Of a stretch of DNA of 21,146 bases, positions 7,745-15,522 are shown in pieces (the first letter of the stretch is position 1; every line of letters begins with the position of its first letter). The notes beneath the pieces are model-generated. The model was not told the origin of the DNA and did no database searches. It worked only from the letters and a program-made list of their open reading frames with translations. Made by a program: the position numbers and the translations under genes. Source of the stretch: JAAYJR01 sp964563975 (GTDB lineage Bacteria > Bacteroidota > Bacteroidia > Bacteroidales > Prolixibacteraceae); NCBI GenBank assembly GCA_964563975.1, contig CAZLZJ010000038.1, forward strand, positions 1-21,146, given 5' to 3'.

Positions 7745-8717
7745 TATAGCAATTATCGCCGGAGGCGATTCTTCAGAGTTTGAAGTATCAATAAAAAGTG
7801 CGGACAATATTTTTGAAGCAATTGACCGTAACAAATTTAATCCCTGGTTGGTTTATATAAAAAGTACCGGCTGGATCATTATAAGGGATAATAAGCCTTT
7901 TACAACAGTTGATAAATCGGACTTTAGTTTCAATTTGGAAGGAAAAAAAATATCCTTTGACTTTGCATATATCACTATTCACGGCACACCCGGTGAAAAT
8001 GGTATCCTGCAGGGATACTTTGAGCTGCTAAAGATTCCCTACTCTACCAGTAATATTTACTCCTCATCTCTGACTTTTAATAAATGGTTCTGCAGCAACT
8101 ATCTTCGCGGATTCGGAATAACATTGGCAAAATCGGCCATAATAGGCCGGGGAGAAGAGATAAATGAAAATATTGTCTTATCTGACCTTGGATTACCACT
8201 GTTTGTCAAGCCAAATGCCGGAGGGTCAAGTTTCGGAATAACCAAAGTCAAAAGAGCAGGCTCACTTAAATCAGCCCTTTTAAAAGCCTGGGAAGAGAGC
8301 AACGAAGCAATAGTCGAGGAGTTTATCGAAGGGAGAGAGTATACCTGCGGACTTATAAAACTATCAACCGGAACTATTATATTCCCGATTACGGAGATTA
8401 TTCCAAAAAATGAGTTTTTTGACTTTGAAGCAAAATATACCCCCGGAGCAACAGATGAGATAACACCTGCAAGACTCCCCGGGCATCTTTCTGAAAAGTG
8501 CCGTCAGCTAAGTTCAAAAATATATGACTTATGCGGATGTTCCGGAATTATCAGGATAGATTATATACTGAAAGGTGAGGAGTTCTATTTTCTGGAGGTC
8601 AATACTACTCCGGGAATGACGGCTGCCAGCATCATCCCCCGGCAAATAAAAGCAATGGGATTAACACTTAAACAGTTACTTACTGAAATTATCACAGACA
8701 AAATTAAAACTAATTAA
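7728..8717 (+). CDS. ddl: D-alanine--D-alanine ligase
   Basis: Ddl is the cytoplasmic ATP-grasp enzyme that joins two D-alanines for peptidoglycan precursors. The product is 329 aa with the ATG at 7728. Visible motifs are AGGDSSEFEVS at 11-21 (family G(G)xSxExxVS), HGTPGENGILQG at 85-96, the substrate-loop region IPYSTS at 103-108, the ATP-grasp segment KPNAGGSSFG at 161-170, and the metal-binding end FLEVNTTPGMT at 288-298. I chose the ATG at 7728 over an upstream in-frame TTG at 7695, because the extra 11 residues would lie inside the rluD reading region and MSKKPNIAII puts the first beta strand at the usual distance. The 17-bp overlap with rluD suggests translational coupling. Confidence 0.94.
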   Translation: MSKKPNIAIIAGGDSSEFEVSIKSADNIFEAIDRNKFNPWLVYIKSTGWIIIRDNKPFTTVDKSDFSFNLEGKKISFDFAYITIHGTPGENGILQGYFELLKIPYSTSNIYSSSLTFNKWFCSNYLRGFGITLAKSAIIGRGEEINENIVLSDLGLPLFVKPNAGGSSFGITKVKRAGSLKSALLKAWEESNEAIVEEFIEGREYTCGLIKLSTGTIIFPITEIIPKNEFFDFEAKYTPGATDEITPARLPGHLSEKCRQLSSKIYDLCGCSGIIRIDYILKGEEFYFLEVNTTPGMTAASIIPRQIKAMGLTLKQLLTEIITDKIKTN

Positions 8718-8760
8718 CATTTGTGAATAAAATCAGTTAACAACTAAAAATAAATTAAAC

Positions 8761-8793
8761 TTGCCGGACGACAACCTTATTTTTATATTTTTG
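8761..8793 (+). promoter_or_regulatory. Putative Bacteroidota promoter of dnaB
   Basis: TTG at 8761-8763, a 22-base spacer and TATTTTTG at 8786-8793 fit the TTG / TAnnTTTG pattern with a slightly long spacer. The -7 box is 31 bases upstream of the dnaB ATG. The 107-base ddl-dnaB gap is otherwise AT-rich with no clear hairpin. Confidence 0.5.
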
Positions 8794-8824
8794 ATCATAT
8801 TCAAATATTTTTTCAAAAAAAACA

Positions 8825-10381
8825 ATGCCAACTGAAAATATTAAAAACAAAACTTATCAGAGTAAGCAACAAAAAACAATGACTATCGACGAAATAAATG
8901 CACAATATGGAAAACTGCCTCCACAGGCCATTGAAGTTGAAGAAGCAGTTTTAGGTGCACTTATGTTAGAAAGAGATGCTTATGTCACTGTAGCCGACAT
9001 AATTGACATATCAAGTTTTTATAAAGAGGAACACCGGAAAATATTTGAAGCTATAAAAGAGTTGTCAATGCATGGTAAACCGGTTGATCTGCTTATGGTT
9101 ACACAGGAACTTAAAAACCGTGACCAGCTTGAGGAGATTGGGGGTGCAGGCTACATAACACAACTGACCAGAAGAGTTGCTTCGGCTGCTCATATTGAAT
9201 TTCATGCACGTATAATTGCTCAAAAATTCATACAGAGAGAGTTGATAAGAGTATCTTCCGAAATACAGAGTAAATCGTATGATGACACTATAGACGTTGA
9301 TGATCTGATTGACTTTTCCGAATCATCTCTTTTCAGGGTAGCTGAAAAAAATATTAAAAAAGAGATAGTTCCCATAAAACCTGTGCTAAATGAGGCTATT
9401 ATTCAGATAGAAAAGGCAAGAAATCAGAAAGACGGACTTAGCGGTGTACCTTCGGGATTTACCGCAATAGACCGCATCACATCAGGATGGCAAAAAACAG
9501 ATCTGGTTGTTATTGCCGGCCGCCCTTCAATGGGAAAGACCGCATTCGTGCTTACCATGGCCAGGAATATGGCAGTAGAGCACAACAGGCCTGTTGCTGT
9601 TTTTTCACTTGAAATGTCCTCAATACAATTGGTAAACAGACTGATAGCAGCAGAAACAGAGCTTGGATCAGAAAAATTAAAAACCGGAAGACTTGAAAAC
9701 TATGAGTGGGAACATCTAAACAGAAAAATTTCAACACTTGAAAAGGCTTCAATCTTTATTGATGACACTCCTGCCCTTTCTATCTTTGAGTTTAAGGCTA
9801 AATGCCGCCGCTTAAAGATGCAACATGATATCCAGATTGTCATAGTCGATTATTTACAGCTTATGACATCCGGCAACGAAGGGCGCGGAAGCAGGGAGCA
9901 GGAGGTCAGTAATATCTCCCGGTCTTTAAAAGCAATAGCCAAAGAGTTGGATATTCCAATCCTTGCACTGTCACAATTAAACCGTTCGGTTGAGTCAAGG
10001 GAAGGAAAAAGGCCCCAGCTATCCGATCTTCGCGAATCGGGGGCAATTGAGCAGGATGCCGATATTGTCACCTTTATCCATCGCCCTGAATATTATGGCA
10101 TCACTGAAGATGATTCAGGTAACTCACTTCTGGGAGTAGCAGAAATTATTATTGCAAAACATCGTAATGGAGCTACCGGAGAAGTACATCTGGCATTTAA
10201 AAAAGAACTGGCAAAATTTAGTGATATGGAAAAAAGTTTCAGTTACGGTTATCCTTCAATGTCTCAAACTTTCAGCTCGAAAATGAATATGGATGATGAT
10301 GAGGAGTCAATTGGAGCGGAAATATTAAAAGGTACAAATTTTGATGATCTGTATAATACAGACAATAACTCCCCGTTTTAA
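8825..10381 (+). CDS. dnaB: Replicative DNA helicase DnaB
   Basis: DnaB is the hexameric 5'-3' helicase of the chromosomal replication fork. The 518 aa product has the N-terminal primase-interacting domain (about 30-135, starting LPPQAIEVEEAVLGALM) and a RecA-like motor. Walker A GRPSMGKT is at 232-239, SLEMSS at 261-266, Walker B IVIVDYLQLM at 338-347, ALSQLNR at 381-387, and SDLRESGAIEQDAD at 400-413. No intein or insertion interrupts the Walker A or Q-loop positions. A short acidic tail (NMDDDEE, then ending TDNNSPF) follows the motor. A second methionine at residue 19 (MTIDEIN) could also serve as start. Full family length and motif completeness indicate the chromosomal copy rather than a phage one. 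Confidence 0.96.
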   Translation: MPTENIKNKTYQSKQQKTMTIDEINAQYGKLPPQAIEVEEAVLGALMLERDAYVTVADIIDISSFYKEEHRKIFEAIKELSMHGKPVDLLMVTQELKNRDQLEEIGGAGYITQLTRRVASAAHIEFHARIIAQKFIQRELIRVSSEIQSKSYDDTIDVDDLIDFSESSLFRVAEKNIKKEIVPIKPVLNEAIIQIEKARNQKDGLSGVPSGFTAIDRITSGWQKTDLVVIAGRPSMGKTAFVLTMARNMAVEHNRPVAVFSLEMSSIQLVNRLIAAETELGSEKLKTGRLENYEWEHLNRKISTLEKASIFIDDTPALSIFEFKAKCRRLKMQHDIQIVIVDYLQLMTSGNEGRGSREQEVSNISRSLKAIAKELDIPILALSQLNRSVESREGKRPQLSDLRESGAIEQDADIVTFIHRPEYYGITEDDSGNSLLGVAEIIIAKHRNGATGEVHLAFKKELAKFSDMEKSFSYGYPSMSQTFSSKMNMDDDEESIGAEILKGTNFDDLYNTDNNSPF

Positions 10382-10393
10382 TAACTGTAGGAT

Positions 10394-11716
10394 ATGCATT
10401 CTAAAAGAGAATGCAATATGAACCGGAAGAAATTATTAGAAATGAACTGCAGAAAAGCACTTAAAGGATTTGTACTGACCGCAGGTATCTTTTTTCTGAC
10501 TTTTCAGATAAGTGCCATTCACCTGTTGATCCCGATGGATGAATCCCAAAAAAACCATCTGAAAGCTTATGGAATAGCTTACTGGGCTCTCCGGACAGAC
10601 AATGAGGTAAAGTGGCTTCTAAATTACAGGGGCGGAAGTTTTCTTATGCAACACACTCCTGTCCTTGAAAAAGAGTGTGTTATCAGGGGGGTTAGTTTTG
10701 AAACCATTTCTGATGCCCGGGCAGCAGCTGTACTGAACGAGATAGCGCAACCTGATGTAAACCAGGATGCAGTAAGTATGAACAAAGCACCTGAAATTGC
10801 TGTTTACACTCCCCCCAACAAACGACCCTGGGATGATGCGGTAACCCTTGTTTTGACCTATGCGGAGATTGAATACGACATAATTTACGATGAAGAGATA
10901 CTAAACGGCAAACTTGCCGAATATGACTGGTTACATCTTCATCATGAAGATTTCACAGGGCAATTTGGCAAATTCTGGAAAACATACCGTCATATGCCAT
11001 GGTACCAGCAAGAGGTGAGTATTAACAAAGAGCTGGCGGAAAAGCTGGGATTTTTAAAAGTTTCGGAGTTGAAATCTTTTGTTGTTGCAGAGATTGATAA
11101 ATATGTTGTTAACGGAGGGTTCCTTTTTGCCATGTGTGCAGCTACCGACACTTATGATATTGCAAGAGCTGCTACAGGAATAGATATTTGTGCTCCGATG
11201 TTTGACGGCGATCCTGCCGATCCCGATGCTGATGAAAAACTCGACTTTTCAAAAACATTTGCCTTTGAAAACTTCAAATTGGAAAAAGATCCCAATATCT
11301 ATGAGTTTTCTGATATCGATGCAACAAATTTCAGAAAAGTAGACCGTGAAAATGATTACTTTATCCTTTTTGAATTTTCAGCCAAATGGGATCCGGTGCC
11401 AACAATGCTTTGTCAAAATCACATGAATATGATTAAAGGGTTCATGGGGCAAACCACAGCTTTCAGAAAAGAGGTAATTAAGCCGAATGTGCTTATTCTG
11501 GGTGAAAATAAACCGGCAAAAGAGGCAAGGTATATACATGGTGAAAAAGGAAAAGGGTTCTGGACATTTTACGGGGGTCATGACCCTGAGGATTACCGTC
11601 ATTTGGTTGGAGATCCGCCAACAGACCTGAACCTCTACCCCAATTCACCCGGTTACCGTTTAATTTTAAATAATGTATTGTTTCCCGCAGCAAAAAAGAA
11701 AAAAAGAAAAACCTGA
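10394..11716 (+). CDS. Exported Bacteroidota protein of the 'asparagine synthetase B'-labelled family
   Basis: This 440 aa protein resembles a Bacteroidota family usually labelled asparagine synthetase B, recognised by LLIPMDESQKNHLKAYGIAYWAL at about 44-66 (quoted in part: HLKAYGIAYWAL) and LLNYRGGSF at 75-83. It lacks the Cys-2 nucleophile of class II glutaminases and any PP-loop SGGxDS, so that name is not supported. A hydrophobic stretch at about 26-42 looks like a signal peptide; translation could start at 10394, 10418 or 10442, and the last two give a more typical signal. Further motifs are NKRPWDDAVTLVL at about 137-149 and LHLHHEDFTGQFG at about 177-189. The protein ends in a basic KKKKRKT tail. 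The middle could be a Rossmann-like amidotransferase-type fold (inference). It begins 12 bp after dnaB. Confidence 0.8.
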   Translation: MHSKRECNMNRKKLLEMNCRKALKGFVLTAGIFFLTFQISAIHLLIPMDESQKNHLKAYGIAYWALRTDNEVKWLLNYRGGSFLMQHTPVLEKECVIRGVSFETISDARAAAVLNEIAQPDVNQDAVSMNKAPEIAVYTPPNKRPWDDAVTLVLTYAEIEYDIIYDEEILNGKLAEYDWLHLHHEDFTGQFGKFWKTYRHMPWYQQEVSINKELAEKLGFLKVSELKSFVVAEIDKYVVNGGFLFAMCAATDTYDIARAATGIDICAPMFDGDPADPDADEKLDFSKTFAFENFKLEKDPNIYEFSDIDATNFRKVDRENDYFILFEFSAKWDPVPTMLCQNHMNMIKGFMGQTTAFRKEVIKPNVLILGENKPAKEARYIHGEKGKGFWTFYGGHDPEDYRHLVGDPPTDLNLYPNSPGYRLILNNVLFPAAKKKKRKT

Positions 11717-11735
11717 CAGAAAAATCATTTTCAAA

Positions 11736-13373
11736 CTACTTTCGAACAACAATTTTGTGAACCTGTTTTTTATTGTTCATATCTGAAAATTCAAAAATGT
11801 AGATACCCTCTTTCACAGAGCTGATATCGATTCCGTTATTGTATCTCCCGGAATAGAGAAGAGTTTTTCCTGTAATGTCAATAATTTTATAATACTTCAA
11901 CTCTTCACCCCCGGTCACATATATTGTATTGGTTGCGGGATTGGGATAAACTCTGAAATTATTCATCCCGGCTGTTGTTGTTGCATTTATCACTTTTGTT
12001 ACTACAATCTCGAAAAGCTTTTCAAACACATATCCTTCACTATCTGTCACTCTGATTGTGGCCACTTCAGGATAAGGCCCTGATAATAAAGGCTCCAAAG
12101 TTTTTAACTGCATATTTTCTTCATAAAATTTTGCAGGAGCATAACCACTGCCCAAAAAAAGGGGTGCCCCAAAAACCTCAAATATAAAGTGATCATTTTC
12201 TGAATAGTCTGTAACCGTGATATCTCCAACAACTGTCCCTGCAGGCATATTCTCTTTTACACTCAAATTACTGAGTGTAATATCTGTTGGGCCCCAATAT
12301 GGCTTTGATATGCCGATTACGGCCCGGTGGTCTTTAACCAAGTTATAATTCCCGGGTTTTAAGGAGTTAATTGAAAAATAACCATCATATTTTCCATTCC
12401 AGCCCCAATTAAAATGAAAAAATCCGTTAAAATCATAACCGTCAATATTAAATGCATGGCCGGCTTCTCCCGTATCGGGATATCCTGAATAGATAAGTAC
12501 ATTTTTTTTATCAAGTTCCGATTTCAGAAGCGCAACCCATTCTTGCTCATCTTTATAACGTGAAACAGTCTCCACAGAAGGAGTAAATCCAAAATATCTC
12601 TGGAAAGCAAAAGGAACCCTCGTAGTATAGGCTCCCGACCCCTCTCCCCCAAAATCCATCTCCACAGCAACTGCACAGTGATAAAGCAATTTTGCATTGT
12701 AGTCGTCAGAAGATGTAAGCGACATATTATCCCATTGATATGCAGGCTCCTTATCAAAATTTAAACTAATTATACCATAAGGAGCCAGCTGGTAACTTTT
12801 TTGTCCCATAGGTTTTTCCGGAAATTTCAAATAATATAATGCCTGTGCCATTGCCACAGCAACGCAACCTATATATGCTTTCCCGCCCGGGCCATTTGCA
12901 TAGGGCGGACAAAACCGGTTCCACCCTGCCCCCTGATCCCATTTTGTTTTCAACAAAGGTGCAACAGAACTTGCCGCCTTTAAAACCGGCAGTTTTTGTT
13001 TCTCAAGAATATCCCATTCATCACTCCACTGCACCTCCGTTTTAGCATAAATGATCTGGCGTTTCTGATCATCAAGCCAACTTTTAACATTAGACGAAAT
13101 ATTATTAAAGTCAAAATATCCTGTATAAGAATATCCGATTACCGGTCGTGTTCCGGTATTACCCGATACCAATACCCACCCTTCAGGCATGAAATTAATT
13201 ATATACATACCCGAATCTTCACTATCCCCATAGAAGCTGACAGATCTTACAGGATGTTCCAGGCCAAACAGAAAATTGGAAGCCACTTTTCTGGCTCTCT
13301 CTTCAGGTATGACCACCCCCGTGCCACTAAGGTAAAATGACAGGATAACCAATATAAATAAACACTGTTTCAT
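11736..13373 (-). CDS. Secreted C10-family cysteine peptidase with type IX sorting tail
   Basis: This 545 aa enzyme is a streptopain/interpain-like endopeptidase. A signal peptide (1-18) is followed by a prodomain-like region (about 23-130, with TGTRPVIGYS). The peptidase domain shows nucleophile C170 in YIGCVAVAMAQALYY, the catalytic H306 in AGHAFNIDGYD, and the FNWGWNGKYDGYF segment at 321-333 that completes the active site. Residues about 363-458 form a cadherin-like repeat (DITLSNLSVKENMPAGTVVG, ending in VTDSEGYVFEKLFEIVV). The end is a type A type IX sorting domain, FRVYPNPATNTIYV at 473-486 to the KIVVRK terminus, so the protein should cross the outer membrane through the T9SS. It is downstream of the susCD operon in the same orientation but separated by a terminator. 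It converges on the preceding gene with 19 bp between stops. Confidence 0.92.
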   Translation of the reverse strand: MKQCLFILVILSFYLSGTGVVIPEERARKVASNFLFGLEHPVRSVSFYGDSEDSGMYIINFMPEGWVLVSGNTGTRPVIGYSYTGYFDFNNISSNVKSWLDDQKRQIIYAKTEVQWSDEWDILEKQKLPVLKAASSVAPLLKTKWDQGAGWNRFCPPYANGPGGKAYIGCVAVAMAQALYYLKFPEKPMGQKSYQLAPYGIISLNFDKEPAYQWDNMSLTSSDDYNAKLLYHCAVAVEMDFGGEGSGAYTTRVPFAFQRYFGFTPSVETVSRYKDEQEWVALLKSELDKKNVLIYSGYPDTGEAGHAFNIDGYDFNGFFHFNWGWNGKYDGYFSINSLKPGNYNLVKDHRAVIGISKPYWGPTDITLSNLSVKENMPAGTVVGDITVTDYSENDHFIFEVFGAPLFLGSGYAPAKFYEENMQLKTLEPLLSGPYPEVATIRVTDSEGYVFEKLFEIVVTKVINATTTAGMNNFRVYPNPATNTIYVTGGEELKYYKIIDITGKTLLYSGRYNNGIDISSVKEGIYIFEFSDMNNKKQVHKIVVRK

Positions 13374-13463
13374 CTATTCAATACTATAACATTATAAGAT
13401 CGTTAAAGTTCAGTTACTACATCACTACCATACAGTTATAAAACAATATTCTCCTTTGAATTT

Positions 13464-13498
13464 AAAAAACCCAACTCTTTCAACAAGTTGGGTTTTTT
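13464..13498 (-). terminator. Terminator of the susC-susD operon
   Basis: Two perfectly complementary 13-base arms (13464-13476 and 13486-13498) surround a 9-base loop. The stem has a CCCAACT core flanked by A6 and T6, so it has a T-run on either strand. It lies 38 bases beyond the last operon gene's stop and 90 bases upstream of the C10 peptidase start, and should stop or reduce read-through into that gene. Confidence 0.8.
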
Positions 13499-13536
13499 AC
13501 AAATATATTTATTTCTTTAAACTAATTTAAAAAATA

Positions 13537-15510
13537 CTACTTAATCCTTTTAGAAATTCTCTTAAGATTAATCTTTTTTACACCGGCAGCACTCTTATCT
13601 TTCAAATAAGCTGACTTATTGGAGCTCTTTTCCCAGGTAACCTCGGGTAAATACTCTCCATATCCAAGCCAGTTAAAACTGTCGTCATACACTCCAAGCG
13701 CAAGATCTGACTGCATAGATCCATCCTCAAGCACATAAGACCTTATGGCAAAATCATCAGTCTGATCTGAAAAAACAGTAAATATCATACCGCCTCCGGC
13801 TGCTATTACCTGTTCATCAATAGTCAAAATTGAATTTTCAGGATCATAGATTCCTATTACCGCTTCACTTTCTCCTACCATACTTTCAAACAAACCTGTA
13901 ATAAGTACACTATTGGGGATATCCTCATTCAACTCAATTGTAACGATATCCGTAACCAATGATCCATCGAAATAAGATTCCCCGCTTACGATATACTGCC
14001 CGATAAGAACATCAATGCCGGAAGCTAATTTTGGCACCATCCAATAAATTTTTTCCTGTAATTCAAGGTTAACATTGCCATCAGCATCGCGGACTGCATT
14101 TTCGGCAATATTAAGAATCACATTACTGCCAAAACTAATCTCCTGCGGAGTTTGAATTACCAATACAGAGTCATTTTCAGGATGTACAAAATAGTCTGTA
14201 ACATTATTTATACTTTCAGAGCCATCCTCATCAATATAAGTCATTGTTATGACATCAGCAGGTGCATCGGGCACAACCGAAATTGGAAAATCAAACTTAA
14301 TAAATATATCAAATAACTGACTTGTGACCACACTTCCTGATTCAGGCTCTATATCTTCCGGAATTGTAAAATCACCTAAAGTCCATTTTATCTGATATTC
14401 AGACAGGTCATTAAAATTTCCATATTTATCAGAGATAACACCTTCTGCCAGGTAGAGTGCAATTCTGTCACCATTGGCAGGATAATGTGGTTGAGTTATC
14501 CTCAATGTGGTATCATTTACAATTTCACAATTACGGGCAGCAACCACTTCTGTTGTAACCGTTCCAAGCCAGTTAGTATATCTGAATTTCACCATATCGG
14601 GATCCAGGTCTTTTTCCAATTTTATTGTAAAAGGAAAACTTATATCTACAACAAAGCTATGATCTGCCACCACTGAATCATTTTCAGGTACAACAGAAGC
14701 TTTAACAACAGAAAAATTCAAAAATTCAAACCGGTAATAGTTACCTCTGAGAGATCCTTCTACAACACCGCTTATTCTTTCCGCACAGGGATTATCCGAC
14801 AGATCGGTAACCACTCCCTCTTCCCATGAAAGGAAAAAGTAATCTCCCGGATGGCCTTCATGAGGCTGTGGAATGGTAATTTTATTTCCCGACGCATAAC
14901 TTTCATCAGGGTTGATCTCCACAGTTACATTTTCAAAATAGTAGGTAAAAATGAATTTTTTATCTGTATTTACCTTAACAGGTTCATTAAATGTAAGAAC
15001 AATGTCACTTCCCACCGGTACAGCTGCCTCATTGGAAACAGCAGGAGAAGAGGATACAAACTCAGGCCCGGTTCCATCGTTGGTCTTCAATAAAAAAGAG
15101 AGAATTTCAGACTCAACTCCGTCAAGATTATTTGAAGCTGCAAATACTTTATAATATGTATTTGGCATCAATCCTTTCACATTTATTGTTGTATCTTTTG
15201 CTGCTGAAAATTTAAATGCCTGATTGGCAACAATCCCCGAACCGCCACTCAAAGAGAGTGAAAGAATACTTATTGCCTCGGACAATGACCTGGATGTGTC
15301 GCTCGATATTGCATAACCAAGGTATCCTGCCATATCGGTTGAAACAGCCAGAACAAAACCTGAATCTGCAACTGCGGATACAGAAAGAGTAGCTGTTGGT
15401 TTTGACAACACTTCGGAAGATTCATAATCTTCAAGTTGGTTGCATCCGGCGATATAAACACCTATTAAAAATATCGCGGCAATATATAATATTATTTTTT
15501 TCATAGTCAT
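13537..15510 (-). CDS. Lipoprotein with three Big_5-like Ig repeats
   Basis: This 657 aa protein has a lipobox ending in C23 (VYIAGC), so it is likely outer-membrane anchored. A fibronectin-like N-terminal domain (about 36-143) is followed by three similar repeats at about 149-249, 272-379 and 385-492. Each opens with a P...(S/N).(V/A)....(F/I)...F..P(V/I/F) segment typical of Big_5. Each closes with a (I/V)(T/Q)..P........(I/V/F).L....(G/N).V.D..(D/G)N segment. A further beta-rich domain at about 498-625 starts LIGQY, and the last 28 residues form a strongly basic tail ending KKINLKRISKRIK. Either of two in-frame ATGs (15510 or 15504) could start it. It is the last gene of the susCD operon, 12 bp after the preceding gene. 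A SusE/F-like surface ligand-binding role is inferred from position only. Confidence 0.85.
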   Translation of the reverse strand: MTMKKIILYIAAIFLIGVYIAGCNQLEDYESSEVLSKPTATLSVSAVADSGFVLAVSTDMAGYLGYAISSDTSRSLSEAISILSLSLSGGSGIVANQAFKFSAAKDTTINVKGLMPNTYYKVFAASNNLDGVESEILSFLLKTNDGTGPEFVSSSPAVSNEAAVPVGSDIVLTFNEPVKVNTDKKFIFTYYFENVTVEINPDESYASGNKITIPQPHEGHPGDYFFLSWEEGVVTDLSDNPCAERISGVVEGSLRGNYYRFEFLNFSVVKASVVPENDSVVADHSFVVDISFPFTIKLEKDLDPDMVKFRYTNWLGTVTTEVVAARNCEIVNDTTLRITQPHYPANGDRIALYLAEGVISDKYGNFNDLSEYQIKWTLGDFTIPEDIEPESGSVVTSQLFDIFIKFDFPISVVPDAPADVITMTYIDEDGSESINNVTDYFVHPENDSVLVIQTPQEISFGSNVILNIAENAVRDADGNVNLELQEKIYWMVPKLASGIDVLIGQYIVSGESYFDGSLVTDIVTIELNEDIPNSVLITGLFESMVGESEAVIGIYDPENSILTIDEQVIAAGGGMIFTVFSDQTDDFAIRSYVLEDGSMQSDLALGVYDDSFNWLGYGEYLPEVTWEKSSNKSAYLKDKSAAGVKKINLKRISKRIK

Positions 15511-15522
15511 TAAAATTATTCA

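Noticed and set aside
10394..11716. True asparagine synthetase
   Set aside because: No Cys nucleophile after the initiator Met and no SGGxDS PP-loop are present, and the N-terminus looks like an export signal.
11717..11735. Convergent terminator between the exported protein gene and the C10 peptidase
   Set aside because: Only a weak 5-bp A/T-rich hairpin is visible, without a GC core, so I did not call a terminator.
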